The notes: generated by a model from the sequence alone, not told the origin. DNA of 64,000 bases from Rhodococcus coprophilus NBRC 100603 (GCF_001895045.1 NZ_BDAM01000005.1:1-64000); one strand, 5' to 3'. Counted from the first letter of the stretch, positions 1 to 9,976 are shown. Numbers and translations: made by a program.

Positions 1-97
1 CGGCTTCCGCACCCTCGAGGAGAACCAGCGCGTGAGCTTCGAGATCGGCCAGGGCCAGAAGGGCCCGCAGGCCACCGGCGTCACCGTTATCGGCTGA
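1..97 (+). CDS. Cold-shock protein, C-terminal fragment (cut by window start)
   Basis: Only the last 31 codons are in the window; the first complete codon starts at 2 and the TGA ends at 97. The tail reads [18 protein letters not shown] and ends ATGVTVIG, typical of the last strands of the CspA-type OB-fold RNA/ssDNA-binding domain. Family members are single-domain proteins of about 67 residues that bind single-stranded nucleic acid and act as RNA chaperones. The start, promoter and long 5' leader usual for this family lie outside the window. A strong hairpin terminator follows 14 bases after the stop. Confidence 0.85.
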   Translation, partial: GFRTLEENQRVSFEIGQGQKGPQATGVTVIG

Positions 98-111
98 CAC
101 CAACTTTCTCC

Positions 112-150
112 GGCTGGGGCCGGCACCCGCTTCGGGTGCCGGCCCCAGCT
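112..150 (+). terminator. Intrinsic terminator of the cold-shock gene
   Basis: A near-perfect dyad pairs 113-128 with 134-149 (16 bp, extendable by a G-T pair), with a loop of 5 bases around 131. GC-rich stems without a clean U-tract are usual in actinobacteria. It follows the cold-shock stop and lies before the convergent WYL regulator, so it may end both transcripts. Confidence 0.85.
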
Positions 151-185
151 GTATTTCTCAGGGGCCCGACGACTCCTGGCAGAGG

Positions 186-1154
186 TCACGCCCGCAGATA
201 CCGCTCCGCGATCACGGTGTGACGACGGGCGGCCAGACCACAGGCGTCGCGCAGTTCCGGGGGATCGAGGACGGTGAAGTCCACCTCGAATGCTGCGAGC
301 CAGTCGGCAATCGACTCGAGGGAACTCCCTCCCAGCCCGAGCGCGCAGTGCTCGTCGTCCACCGGCTCGATCGTGCCCCACCAGCCGTCCACTCGCGGCG
401 CGACCGTGTCGAACGGCGCATGCAGGAGCACCCTGGCGGTGACGGACGAGGTTCCCCTCATGATTCCTCGCGCGACGAACTCCGCAGCCCCGCCGGGTGG
501 CAGTTCCCGAGGGGTGAAGCGGGGACCGGTGGGAGTTTTGGGGTCCATCCGATCCAGGCGGAACGAACGCCACCCGTCCCGCTGGAGATCCCACGCCACG
601 AGGTACCAGCGCACTCCGGAGCGCACCACCCGGTGCGGCTCGACCTCGCGCCGAGACGACGCCCCGTCGTGGGTGCGGTAGTCGAAGCGCAACCGCTCGT
701 GTGCGTGACACACGGCCGCGACGGTGGTCAGCAAGCCCGCATCCACCGCCGACTCGGCGGGGCCGCGGTCGACGACGTCCACCTGTAGCGCCTCGAGCCG
801 GGAGCGGATGCGCGACGGCATGACCTGCCGCAGTTTCGCGAGCGCGCGGGTTTCGGCGTCGCCGATCCCGCTGACCGAGTGTGTGGCACCCGATCGCAGC
901 GCCAACGCGACGGCGACGACCTCGTCGTCGTCCAGCAGCAGGGGAGGCATCTCGGCGCCCGTGCCGAGCCGGTAACCACCACCTACTCCGACCGTCGAGT
1001 CCACCGGATAGCCGAGGTCCCGTAGCTTCTCGACGTCGCGACGGACGGTTCTCGGGGTGATCCGGAGGCGGTCGGCAAGTTCGGTGCCGGACCACTCCCG
1101 CCGCATCTGCAGAAGCGACAGCAGTCGCAGCAATCGGGCCGAGGTTTCGCGCAT
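186..1154 (-). CDS. HTH and WYL-domain transcriptional regulator
   Basis: 322 aa from the ATG at 1154 (protein starts MRETSARLLRLLSLLQ). Residues 1-60 form a DeoR-like winged helix-turn-helix (ELADRLRITPRTVRRDVEKL, then a GGGYRLG wing). The middle carries the WYL domain, visible as VRWYLVAWDLQRDGWRSFRL, an SH3-like fold that binds nucleic acid or nucleotide ligands in studied members. This is the YafY-type single-gene regulator family common in actinobacteria. It could extend upstream to an ATG at 1196, but the shorter start begins exactly at the conserved helix. It is convergent with the cold-shock gene and divergent from ispE. Its target is unknown; many relatives control their own neighbourhood or DNA-damage and phage-defence genes, but nothing here shows that. 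Confidence 0.85.
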   Translation of the reverse strand: MRETSARLLRLLSLLQMRREWSGTELADRLRITPRTVRRDVEKLRDLGYPVDSTVGVGGGYRLGTGAEMPPLLLDDDEVVAVALALRSGATHSVSGIGDAETRALAKLRQVMPSRIRSRLEALQVDVVDRGPAESAVDAGLLTTVAAVCHAHERLRFDYRTHDGASSRREVEPHRVVRSGVRWYLVAWDLQRDGWRSFRLDRMDPKTPTGPRFTPRELPPGGAAEFVARGIMRGTSSVTARVLLHAPFDTVAPRVDGWWGTIEPVDDEHCALGLGGSSLESIADWLAAFEVDFTVLDPPELRDACGLAARRHTVIAERYLRA

Positions 1155-1304
1155 GGTCCGACCATCGCACGAATTGCGGACCGATCCTGTCCTCATGAGC
1201 GCGAAGTGCCTCCTTCGATAGGACGGTGGTCCTCGGGATCTGAGGCCGCCACCCCGATCCACCCGCTCACCGAGCGGCGGTCCGGGTCCTCGTCGCCGCG
1301 CGGG

Positions 1305-1310
1305 TAAGCT
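1305..1310 (+). promoter_or_regulatory. -10 element of a probable leaderless ispE promoter
   Basis: TAAGCT fits the actinobacterial TANNNT -10 consensus and lies 8 bases upstream of the GTG start at 1319. Transcription would therefore begin at or next to the start codon. There is no Shine-Dalgarno sequence before the GTG, which agrees with a leaderless mRNA. Confidence 0.5.
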
Positions 1311-1318
1311 GTGTACTC

Positions 1319-2254
1319 GTGCTTTCCGTCGTCCCGGCTCCCGTCATCGTGCGAGCCCCGTCCAAGGTCAACCTGCATCTGGCGGTCGGCGATCTGCGCC
1401 CCGACGGTTACCACGATCTGCACACCGTATTCCAGGCATTGTCGCTCTACGACGAGGTTTCGGTGGTGGGCGCGGACAAGCTCAGCGTGCACGTCTCCGG
1501 TGCCGACGCCGGCGCGGTGCCCACCGATTCGACCAACCTCGCGTGGCGCGCCGCAGAACTGCTCGCCGAACGCGCCGGCCGTGCGCCCGAGGTGGCGATC
1601 ACCATCGCCAAGGGCATTCCCGTCGCAGGGGGGATGGCAGGCGGCAGTGCTGATGCGGCCGCGACCCTCGTCGCCCTCGACGCTCTGTGGGGACTGGGGG
1701 CCTCGCGCGACGAACTCGACGGGTTCGCGGCGCAACTCGGCAGCGATGTGCCGTTCTGCTTGCACGGCGGAACTGCACTCGGCACCGGTCGCGGCGAACG
1801 ACTCGTGCCCGTGCTCACCCGCGGAACCTTCCACTGGGTCCTGGCGCTGGCCAAGGGCGGGTTGTCCACACCTGTGGTCTTCCGCGAGCTCGACAGACTG
1901 CGCGAGAGCGGCGATCCTCACCGCGTCGGCGACTCCGACGACGTGCTGTCGGCACTCGCTTCCGGCGACCCGCACGAACTCGCACCGCTGCTCGGCAACG
2001 ATCTGCAGGCCGCAGCGCTGTCGCTCGATCCCAAACTTCGTCGCACGCTCCGAGCGGGCATCGACGCGGGAGCCCTCGCTGGCCTGGTGTCCGGCTCCGG
2101 ACCGACCTGCGCATTCCTCGTCGCCGACCATCACGCGGCCGTCACCGTCAGCGCCGAACTGGCCGGGGCCGGGGTGTGCCGCACCGTCCGCGTCGCGTCC
2201 GGCCCGGTTCCGGGCGCCCGCGTCGTGGCCGACACCGACACCGCACATCACTGA
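1319..2254 (+). CDS. ispE: 4-diphosphocytidyl-2-C-methyl-D-erythritol kinase
   Basis: 311 aa, GTG start. It phosphorylates CDP-methylerythritol in the cytosolic non-mevalonate (MEP) route to isoprenoid precursors. The GHMP-kinase ATP loop is at residues 101-110 ([10 protein letters not shown]), followed by ADAAATL; Lys16 in SKVNLHL and Asp143 in [11 protein letters not shown] match the catalytic pair. Length is normal for the family. In mycobacteria ispE follows rsmA/ksgA; here the upstream neighbour is instead the divergent WYL regulator, and the gene seems to have its own leaderless promoter. The ABC-F gene begins 24 bases downstream and is probably co-transcribed. Confidence 0.95.
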   Translation: MLSVVPAPVIVRAPSKVNLHLAVGDLRPDGYHDLHTVFQALSLYDEVSVVGADKLSVHVSGADAGAVPTDSTNLAWRAAELLAERAGRAPEVAITIAKGIPVAGGMAGGSADAAATLVALDALWGLGASRDELDGFAAQLGSDVPFCLHGGTALGTGRGERLVPVLTRGTFHWVLALAKGGLSTPVVFRELDRLRESGDPHRVGDSDDVLSALASGDPHELAPLLGNDLQAAALSLDPKLRRTLRAGIDAGALAGLVSGSGPTCAFLVADHHAAVTVSAELAGAGVCRTVRVASGPVPGARVVADTDTAHH

Positions 2255-2278
2255 ACACTCCGGAAGGCATTGCTCCAC

Positions 2279-4072
<1,794 letters not shown>

Positions 4073-4102
4073 GCCGACAGGGATTCGACGGCTCGGGGTC
4101 TT

Positions 4103-4124
4103 GACCTCGAGTCGGCTCGAGGTC
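4103..4124 (+). terminator. Hairpin after the ispE / ABC-F unit
   Basis: A perfect 9-bp stem pairs 4103-4111 with 4116-4124 around a TCGG tetraloop, 30 bases after the ABC-F stop. There is no U-tract. Confidence 0.6.
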
Positions 4125-4168
4125 GGAACATGGGTGTCGTCGATGACAGCACCTGTGAAGGAGAATCC

Positions 4169-4633
4169 ATGACCTCGACCGAATCGTCTCGATCATATTC
4201 TGTTCCAACGGGTTTACGCAGTATGGGTGCGCCGGTGACAGTGGCGGCGACCGTGCTGGCTGCGCTGGTGGTCAATCTCGTGTTGTGGCTCGCCGGACTC
4301 GTCGCCGGTGGTTCGTTCGAGTACACCGACGCCGGTACGGTGTCCGCTGCGGCACCCGCTGGTGTCGTGCTGATGACGGTGGTCCCGCTGGCAGCAGGTC
4401 TCACTGTTGCCACCCTGCTCGGCCTGTGGTGGCGGGGCTTCCTGCGTGTCGCGCAGGTCGTCGGTGTGGTGCTGCCGCTCGCTACGATCCAGGGAACGGC
4501 CGCGGCCGATTTCGACGGCGCGAGCACCGTTGCGCTGGCGGCGATGCACGTGGTGATCGCGATTGCCGCAGTAGCGGGGCTCGAAGTTCTGCGACGCAGA
4601 AGCGATCCCGGGAGCCGGGAGGGCGAGCGCTGA
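4169..4633 (+). CDS. Small four-helix membrane protein (DUF6069-like)
   Basis: 154 aa from the ATG at 4169, chosen because GAAGGAG lies about 6 bases before it; an in-frame ATG at 4130 lacks such a site. After a polar 15-residue start there are four hydrophobic segments, near residues 20-42, 60-80, 83-105 and 115-140, joined by short loops, and a charged tail. The pattern and the phrase TIQGTAAADFDGASTVALAAMHVV resemble the DUF6069 family of uncharacterised actinobacterial membrane proteins. No function is known. The gene ends at a hairpin shared with the convergent acyl-CoA dehydrogenase. Confidence 0.75.
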   Translation: MTSTESSRSYSVPTGLRSMGAPVTVAATVLAALVVNLVLWLAGLVAGGSFEYTDAGTVSAAAPAGVVLMTVVPLAAGLTVATLLGLWWRGFLRVAQVVGVVLPLATIQGTAAADFDGASTVALAAMHVVIAIAAVAGLEVLRRRSDPGSREGER

Positions 4634-4642
4634 GACCGACCT

Positions 4643-4671
4643 GCCGACGGCCGGAATCCTCGGCCGTCGGC
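4643..4671. terminator. Bidirectional terminator between convergent genes
   Basis: An 11-bp perfect stem (4643-4653 with 4661-4671) closes a 7-base loop between the small membrane protein and the acyl-CoA dehydrogenase stop at 4691. Placement suits termination from both sides. Confidence 0.8.
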
Positions 4672-4676
4672 ATATC

Positions 4677-4690
4677 GGGGGGGGGGGGGG
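4677..4690. repeat. G14 homopolymer (C14 on the gene strand)
   Basis: Fourteen consecutive G residues directly abut the stop codon of the acyl-CoA dehydrogenase and lie 5 bases from the terminator stem. On the minus strand it is a C14 run right after TAA. It does not affect a reading frame. Runs this long are rare in high-GC genomes and could vary in length or be a sequencing error. Confidence 0.95.
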
Positions 4691-5851
4691 TTACAGACCC
4701 AGCAGCTTGCTGATGATCTCGTTCATGATTTCGGTGGTGCCACCGCCGATTCCGAGGACACGGGCGTCGCGGAAGTGACGCTCGACCTCGCTTTCGCGCA
4801 TGAGTCCGATGCCGCCGGCGAGCTGAACCGCTTCCATGACGGCGGTGTCGCAGACCTTCACCGCGTTGTTCTTGGCCATCGAGGTCTCGAGGAGCATGCC
4901 CTCACCGTTGACCCAGCGTTCTGCAACCGAACGGCAGAACGTCTGTGCGGCAGTGATTTCGGTGGCAAGATCGGCGAGACGATGCCGCACGACCTGACGC
5001 TTGGACAGCGGACGACCCATGGTCTCCCGGGACTTGACCCACTCGACGGTCAGGTCGAAGCAGCGCTGTGCGGTGGCCACGGCCTGGAAGGCCAGCGACA
5101 GTCGCTCACCCTGGAACTGCTGAGCGATCTGGCCGAAGGCCGAGTTCTCCGCACCGATGAGATTCGACGCCGGGACCCGCACGTCGTCGTAGAACAGTTC
5201 GGCGGTGTCCGAGCACAGCCAGCCCATCTTGTCGAGCTTGCGCGAGACCGTGAAACCCGGTGTGTCGGTAGGGACGACGATCAGCGAGATGCCGCCGGCT
5301 CCGGCGTCGCCGGTCCTGACGGCGGTGGTGACGAAGTCCGCGCGGGTGCCGGAGGTGATATAGAGCTTGGCACCGTTGATGACGTAGTCGTCACCGTCGC
5401 GACGCGCGGTGGTGCGGATGTTCGCGACGTCCGAACCTCCACTGGGCTCGGTGATCGCGAGCGCACCGATCTTCGTGCCCTCGAGTGCGGGACGCGCGTA
5501 TCGATCGATGAGGTCGGTGTTGCCGGACGCGATGATGTGCGGGGTCGCGATGCCGTGGCTGAACAGTGCCGAAATCAGGCCCGACGATCCACCCGACAGG
5601 ATGATCTGCTCGAGGATGGTGAGCATGTCGAGGGCGTTGCCGCCGGAACCGCCGTGCTCCTCGGCGACGGATGCGCCGAGCAGTCCGGCTTCGGCCGCCT
5701 TGCGATGGAGTTCGCGCGGAATCGCACCCTCACGCTCCCATGTGTCGAGATGGGGAACGATCTCCTTGCGAGTGAAGTCGGCGGCGAGCTGCCGCAGCGC
5801 CTTCTGTTCGTCGGTGTCCCAGCGCAGGACTTCGGTGGTGGTCATCGTCAT
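4691..5851 (-). CDS. Acyl-CoA dehydrogenase
   Basis: 386 aa from the ATG at 5851, whose ATGA overlaps the stop of the upstream crotonase gene; the second ATG at 5845 (MTTTEVLRW) is an alternative. It has the full alpha-beta-alpha ACAD fold: N-terminal helices, a middle domain with ALAITEPSGGSD and YVINGAKLYITSG that cradle FAD and substrate, and a C-terminal helical domain ending IGGGTTEIMNEIISKLLGL. It would remove two hydrogens from an acyl-CoA and pass electrons to ETF. The Glu often found in YEGT near the end is replaced (IGGGTTEI), so the catalytic base may sit earlier, as in isovaleryl-CoA-type enzymes. Last gene of a three-gene operon; the substrate is unknown. Confidence 0.92.
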   Translation of the reverse strand: MTMTTTEVLRWDTDEQKALRQLAADFTRKEIVPHLDTWEREGAIPRELHRKAAEAGLLGASVAEEHGGSGGNALDMLTILEQIILSGGSSGLISALFSHGIATPHIIASGNTDLIDRYARPALEGTKIGALAITEPSGGSDVANIRTTARRDGDDYVINGAKLYITSGTRADFVTTAVRTGDAGAGGISLIVVPTDTPGFTVSRKLDKMGWLCSDTAELFYDDVRVPASNLIGAENSAFGQIAQQFQGERLSLAFQAVATAQRCFDLTVEWVKSRETMGRPLSKRQVVRHRLADLATEITAAQTFCRSVAERWVNGEGMLLETSMAKNNAVKVCDTAVMEAVQLAGGIGLMRESEVERHFRDARVLGIGGGTTEIMNEIISKLLGL

Positions 5852-6642
5852 TCGCCCTTCCAGACGGGTTCGCGCTTCTGCATGAAGGCCATGACGCCTT
5901 CGAGGGTGTCGGCGCTGGTCGTCAGCCGCGCGAGGGCTTTCTCGGTCAGTTCCCACGACTGGTCTTCCGACGAAACATGCCCGTCGACGATGCCGCGGGC
6001 AACGGTCTTGCTCGCCTGCACGGCCAGGGGCGCTCCGGTGGCGATCTGCGCGGCAAGATCGAGTGCGGTGGTCAGCACGTCGGCCTGCGGCACGACGCGA
6101 TTGACGAGGCCCCAGCGCAGCGCCTCGGCCGCCGGCATCGGCTTACCGGTGAGGACGAGTTCCATCGCGATCGCCCGAGGAATCGCCTGCCCGATGCGGA
6201 ACACGCCGCCCGCTCCGGCGATCAGCCCCCGATGAACTTCGGGGAGGCCGAATTCCGCTGTCTCGGAGGCGACCACGAGATCGCTTGCGAGGGCCAGTTC
6301 GGTGCCGCCGCCGAGTGCGGTGCCGTTCACCGCGGCGATGATCGGCTTCGCGATGTGATGCTTGACGACGCCCGCGAATCCCCAGTGCGCCGTGTCGGGG
6401 GGAGTGACACCGTCCGGGCCGGCCGTGCCGAGTGCCTTCAGGTCGGCTCCGCCGCAGAACACGGCGTCGCCGGCGCCGGTGAGGACCACGGCGCGCACGG
6501 TGCGGTCGTCGGCTGCGCGTTCCCATGCCTCTCCGAGCGCGCGGTGCACGTCGGCGTTGATGCTGTTGGCGGCCTTGGGGCGGTTGATGGTGACGATCAG
6601 CGTGTGGTCGCGCTGTTCGACGAGAACGATCGGTTCGGTCAC
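5848..6642 (-). CDS. Enoyl-CoA hydratase/isomerase (crotonase) family protein
   Basis: 264 aa, GTG start at 6642 overlapping the thiolase stop (GTGA). The crotonase fold is clear: substrate loop INRPKAANSI near the start, first oxyanion-hole segment VFCGGADLKALG, second ALGGGTELALASDLVVA, and the active-site stretch FGLPEVHRGLIAGAGG. Family members hydrate or isomerise acyl-CoA thioesters in the cytosol. The overlaps on both sides mean it is translated together with the thiolase-like protein and the acyl-CoA dehydrogenase, so the three probably work on the same acyl chain. Crotonase reactions vary widely, so the exact chemistry is not assigned. Confidence 0.92.
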   Translation of the reverse strand: MTEPIVLVEQRDHTLIVTINRPKAANSINADVHRALGEAWERAADDRTVRAVVLTGAGDAVFCGGADLKALGTAGPDGVTPPDTAHWGFAGVVKHHIAKPIIAAVNGTALGGGTELALASDLVVASETAEFGLPEVHRGLIAGAGGVFRIGQAIPRAIAMELVLTGKPMPAAEALRWGLVNRVVPQADVLTTALDLAAQIATGAPLAVQASKTVARGIVDGHVSSEDQSWELTEKALARLTTSADTLEGVMAFMQKREPVWKGE

Positions 6643-8162
6643 TGCGTGTGCTCCTCGGAGGAAGTGGTCTCGATGCGGGCAACGGTGAGTTGCCCGCCGT
6701 TGTCGGTCACGTGCACGACGGTGCCGATGAGGTCCGCGCCGGCCGAGAGGATCGCGGCACCCGCCGCGTCGGTGTGGCCCGACACCCGCCTGCCGTCGGG
6801 TGTGGTGCCGACGAGGAATCCGACGGACGGGTTGCCGTCACGTCCGTATTCGGCGGTGGCGGTGACGATCTCGACGTCGCCGGTGTAGTCCTGGGCCGAT
6901 TCGGGTGCGGTCGGGGGCAGCTGGACCGGTTCGGGGTCTCCCACGTACCCGTCGGTGTGCGGGGCACATCCGAGGACGACGACGTGCTGGTACGTCAGGT
7001 ATCCGCCGTTGCCGTGCACGAGGGCGAGTTCACCGTCCCGGCGGAGTCGCTGTGCGACCGCGACGATCGAGTGCAGCGTGTAGCTGTTGAGCGGTCCGCC
7101 GAAGAACGAGTGCCCGCCGGTGACGGACGGCACCGTGTCGCGCGGCAGGCCCAGGTGCTCGACGAGCAGTTTGGGGACCACCGGGAAACAGCTGTACGCG
7201 TCGACGATGTCGAAGTCTTCGGGTTTGAGATCGGTGGCGGCGAGGGCGCGGCGCAGGGAATCCGCCAGGGCGGCGGACCGGCCGAGATCGCCGCGGGCGA
7301 GGACGTCCGGCGTATCCGTGGCTCCGGCGCCACCCCAGACGTAGAGCACGTGGTCGTCGGCGACGCCGAGTTCCCGTGCCGTCGCGAGAGAGGTGACGAC
7401 AACGGCGGCGGCCTGGTCGACGAACGGCATCGCGTTGCACAGCAGCGGATACGGGTCGGTGACCATGCGGTTGCCGGGCCCGGGGTTCCGGATGTCGTCG
7501 GCGGTCCGCAGGGTGGGGTTCCAGGCGGCCGGGTTGTTGCCGGCGATCTCGGAGAAGGCAGCGTAGAGCTGGGCGGACCAGTCGATCGACTCCTCACGCG
7601 TGTGCCCGAGGTCGTGGCTGAGCCGGTTCTCGAAGAGGGGGTAGACGCGGGTCGGTGCGATCAGTCCCGCGCGCTGCATGGCCGGGCTGCCCAGGTCGTC
7701 CGGGTCGAATGCGGGCGGGCCGCCGGGAGCGGTCGTCCAGCCGAGGGACGCCGGGTCGGTGCCCGCCTTGAACGCGTTGGTCACCGAGGCCTGTGCTTCG
7801 CCGCCGACGAGCAGCGCGACGGTGCTCGTGCCGTCGGCGATGTCGTGGGCGATGCGATCGAGCAGTGCTGCCGGCCAGTGTCCGCCGATGGGCGTGGTGG
7901 ACGTGTGGACGGGTGCGGCCCCGAGTCGTTCGCCGAGGAGGCCCGGCAGATCGTCGTAGGACCAGCTTGCAGTCTTGACCGCCCGGATGGTGTCGATGCG
8001 CGAGACGAGGTCGTCGCGTGCGACACCGGTGTCGGTAAGGGCGGCCGCGGTGGCCTCGTGGATGAGGTCGAGCGGTTCGCGTGGGTCGGCGGGCGAGCCG
8101 GCGCGGCCGGAGCGCAGGTCGCCGACGCCGATCACGACCGGCACCCGGGTGGGGTCTGTCAT
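6639..8162 (-). CDS. Thiolase-like protein type 1 (acetyl-CoA acetyltransferase family)
   Basis: 507 aa from the ATG at 8162, preceded by GAAGGA at good spacing. The N-terminal part is a thiolase fold (VPVVIGVGDLRSG; DAYSCFP with candidate nucleophile Cys325; VTGGHSFFGGPLNSY; LVHGNGGYLTYQHVVVLG). After about residue 420 there is an extra beta-rich domain (VEIVTATAEYGRDGNPSVGF...), the hallmark of thiolase-like protein type 1 (TLP1), related to M. tuberculosis Rv0914c as far as I recall. TLP1 proteins bind CoA, but thiolytic activity is uncertain. It leads the minus-strand acyl-CoA operon and is divergent from a TetR gene, with a dyad between them. Confidence 0.87.
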   Translation of the reverse strand: MTDPTRVPVVIGVGDLRSGRAGSPADPREPLDLIHEATAAALTDTGVARDDLVSRIDTIRAVKTASWSYDDLPGLLGERLGAAPVHTSTTPIGGHWPAALLDRIAHDIADGTSTVALLVGGEAQASVTNAFKAGTDPASLGWTTAPGGPPAFDPDDLGSPAMQRAGLIAPTRVYPLFENRLSHDLGHTREESIDWSAQLYAAFSEIAGNNPAAWNPTLRTADDIRNPGPGNRMVTDPYPLLCNAMPFVDQAAAVVVTSLATARELGVADDHVLYVWGGAGATDTPDVLARGDLGRSAALADSLRRALAATDLKPEDFDIVDAYSCFPVVPKLLVEHLGLPRDTVPSVTGGHSFFGGPLNSYTLHSIVAVAQRLRRDGELALVHGNGGYLTYQHVVVLGCAPHTDGYVGDPEPVQLPPTAPESAQDYTGDVEIVTATAEYGRDGNPSVGFLVGTTPDGRRVSGHTDAAGAAILSAGADLIGTVVHVTDNGGQLTVARIETTSSEEHTQ

Positions 8163-8214
8163 GGCGTTCCTTCGAATACTTCGTCGGGGAGGGACGGGGA
8201 CGCCCACAGCCTAA

Positions 8215-8235
8215 TACGGACAATTTCAGTCTGTA
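8215..8235. promoter_or_regulatory. Candidate TetR operator between the acyl-CoA operon and its regulator
   Basis: TACGGAC at 8215-8221 and GTCTGTA at 8229-8235 form a 7-7-7 inverted repeat with one mismatch, centred in the 76-base divergent promoter region. TetR dimers bind such dyads; the site would allow control of both directions. It does not match the KstR motif I know. Confidence 0.5.
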
Positions 8236-8238
8236 AAT

Positions 8239-8871
8239 ATGGAGGAGGTCTGGCACACTCGGGTGGTGACCGATGTAGCACCCCCTCGACGCCGTGGCCG
8301 GCCGCGCGACGCGGACCTCGAGGATCGAGTCTTCGACGCGGTACTGGAGGTGTACTCCGAGACGAGCTGGCGGGGATTCACCCTCGATGCGGTCGGCCGG
8401 CGCGCACGGGTGGGCCGAGCCGCCCTCTACCGCCGATGGGCGAGCAAGGACGATCTGCTCGTCCAGGCGCTCGAGGCGCGCAGTCCCCTGCCGGTGCCGA
8501 TCGACACCGGAGATCTCCGATCCGACCTCGTCGAACTCGCGCGCCAGTTGTTGCAGGGCTATCGCACGACACCGGGACTGGTCAGTCTCCGGGTCGCGCT
8601 CGACGCCCGGGTCAATCCGGAGTTGCTGGCGCGGCTGACCCACACGCTGAACAAGAGCCGTCTGCTCGCCGCACGCACGATCGTGCACAGGGCGGTCGAG
8701 CGCGGCGATCTGCCGCCGGACACTTCGGCGACGCTGCTGCTGGAATTGGTGACCGGCGCGGTCCTGAGTCACGCGCTGTTCGCCCTGACGACCCCCGAGC
8801 CGGCCGAAGACGACGCGTACGCCGAACTCGTCGTGGAGACCACGGTCCGGGGACTTCGCCCTGCGCCGTGA
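8239..8871 (+). CDS. TetR/AcrR family transcriptional regulator
   Basis: 210 aa if the ATG at 8239 is used. That ATG overlaps GGAGGAGG (8241-8248), so the true start may be a GTG at 8263 or 8266, 14-17 bases downstream of this Shine-Dalgarno; the shorter forms begin MTDVAPPRRRGRP. The N-terminal helix-turn-helix is typical (FTLDAVGRRARVGRAALYRRWASKDDLL). The C-terminal half is the all-helical ligand and dimer domain. It is divergent from the thiolase/crotonase/dehydrogenase operon, and a dyad lies between them, so it probably represses that operon and itself in response to an acyl-CoA or similar ligand. Confidence 0.88.
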   Translation: MEEVWHTRVVTDVAPPRRRGRPRDADLEDRVFDAVLEVYSETSWRGFTLDAVGRRARVGRAALYRRWASKDDLLVQALEARSPLPVPIDTGDLRSDLVELARQLLQGYRTTPGLVSLRVALDARVNPELLARLTHTLNKSRLLAARTIVHRAVERGDLPPDTSATLLLELVTGAVLSHALFALTTPEPAEDDAYAELVVETTVRGLRPAP

Positions 8872-8966
8872 TCCGGCTTTCGTGCTGTGACCGAAACGCA
8901 ATCGATGCCCGCCGTGAGTCTCCGAATTGCGCGCCCGCGGAGACAATTCCGGACTAGCCTGAGACG

Positions 8967-8982
8967 GGTACCTGCAGGTACC
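8967..8982. promoter_or_regulatory. Perfect 16-bp palindrome upstream of the NTF2-like gene
   Basis: GGTACCTGCAGGTACC reads identically on both strands and ends 20 bases before the ATG at 9003. A TAGCCT that could be a -10 box lies just upstream (8955-8960). The position over the expected transcript start suggests an operator, but no regulator is identified. Confidence 0.4.
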
Positions 8983-9002
8983 TCGTGACGGGAGGCCCGG
9001 CG

Positions 9003-9488
9003 ATGGATCTGGCGGCGGTGGCGGAGGTCGAGCGGCTGAAGTACCGCTACTTGCGCTCGCTGGATACGAAATCGTGGATCGAACTGTCCGACACCCTCAT
9101 GCCCGACGCCACGGCCGTGTACGGCGAACATCTCAGTTTCGAGTCGCGCGACGCCTTTCTCGGTTTCCTCGAGAACACGCTCGGCAACCGGATGGTCACC
9201 GAGCACCAGTGCAGTCACCCCGAGATCGAGATCTCGGCCGACGGCACCAGCGCCACCGGGGTGTGGCTGCTGGCCGACACGATCATGGTGCCCGAGGACG
9301 GAATGGTGCTGCGCGGGTCGGCGCATTACTTCGACCGGTACGTCCTGGGCGACGACGGCAAATGGCGCATCGCCCACACCGGCTACGAACGTAACTGGGA
9401 GACGGTGACTTTCTTGACAGACCTGCCGAACTTCCGGTTGACCACCAACCGGTGGGCGATGCTGTCGAACCAGCCTCGCGCCTCGTAA
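9003..9488 (+). CDS. NTF2-like (SnoaL-type) protein
   Basis: 161 aa from the ATG at 9003, chosen because GGGAGG at 8990-8995 is 7 bases away. It is a single cone-shaped alpha+beta domain: an N-terminal helix with VERLKYRYLRSLDTKSW, then LSDTLMPDATAVYG, and a strand-rich half with GTSATGVWLLADTIM and the YERNWE ending. This shape fits SnoaL-like polyketide-cyclase, hydratase or isomerase proteins, and also non-enzymatic small-molecule binders. The VOC-fold gene starts 21 bases later, so the two are probably one transcript. Substrate unknown. Confidence 0.8.
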   Translation: MDLAAVAEVERLKYRYLRSLDTKSWIELSDTLMPDATAVYGEHLSFESRDAFLGFLENTLGNRMVTEHQCSHPEIEISADGTSATGVWLLADTIMVPEDGMVLRGSAHYFDRYVLGDDGKWRIAHTGYERNWETVTFLTDLPNFRLTTNRWAMLSNQPRAS

Positions 9489-9509
9489 TCGAACGGAGAT
9501 CCTTCGCAG

Positions 9510-9944
9510 ATGTCGACCAGCTCCGACGACGGCTTCCCGGCCGCCGGCGCCCTGCCGTACCTCACCGTCTCCAAGGCGTGGGAGGCAATCGATTGGTACA
9601 CCGGCGTTTTCGGCGCCGCACTCGTCGCTGACCCGGTGGTGATGGAGGACGGACGGATCGGCCACGCCGAGCTGAGCTTTCCCACCGGCATGGTGTACCT
9701 CGCGGAGGAGTTTCCCGAGATGGGACTCACGGCGCCGCAGGCCGGTGCATCGTCGGTGAGTCTGATGCTTCCGGTCGCCGACGCCGACGCCGTTCTCGCC
9801 CGTGCCCGCACCGCCGGTGGTGCGGTGGAACGATGGATCAACGAAAGCCACGGGCATCGCAACGCGACCCTGCTCGACCCGTTCGGTCACCGGTGGATGC
9901 TCGTGGGGCCGCTCACCGGCGATTCCGCCACGGGTGAGGACTGA
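9510..9944 (+). CDS. VOC-superfamily (glyoxalase/bleomycin-resistance-like) protein
   Basis: 144 aa, ATG start. Two beta-alpha-beta-beta-beta modules are visible: AIDWYTGVFGAALVADPVV with GHAELSFPTGMVYLAEEFPE, and SVSLMLPVADADAVLARARTAGG ending NATLLDPFGHRWMLVG. The closing DPFGHRW is characteristic of the PhnB/YdeI-like branch. Members bind a metal or a small molecule; some are enzymes, others resistance proteins. It follows the NTF2-like gene at 21 bases and precedes the PdxH-like gene, which seems to have its own promoter. Function not assigned. Confidence 0.85.
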   Translation: MSTSSDDGFPAAGALPYLTVSKAWEAIDWYTGVFGAALVADPVVMEDGRIGHAELSFPTGMVYLAEEFPEMGLTAPQAGASSVSLMLPVADADAVLARARTAGGAVERWINESHGHRNATLLDPFGHRWMLVGPLTGDSATGED

Positions 9945-9976
9945 GACCGGCGACGTCACCGGGCGAGGCGGGTCGT

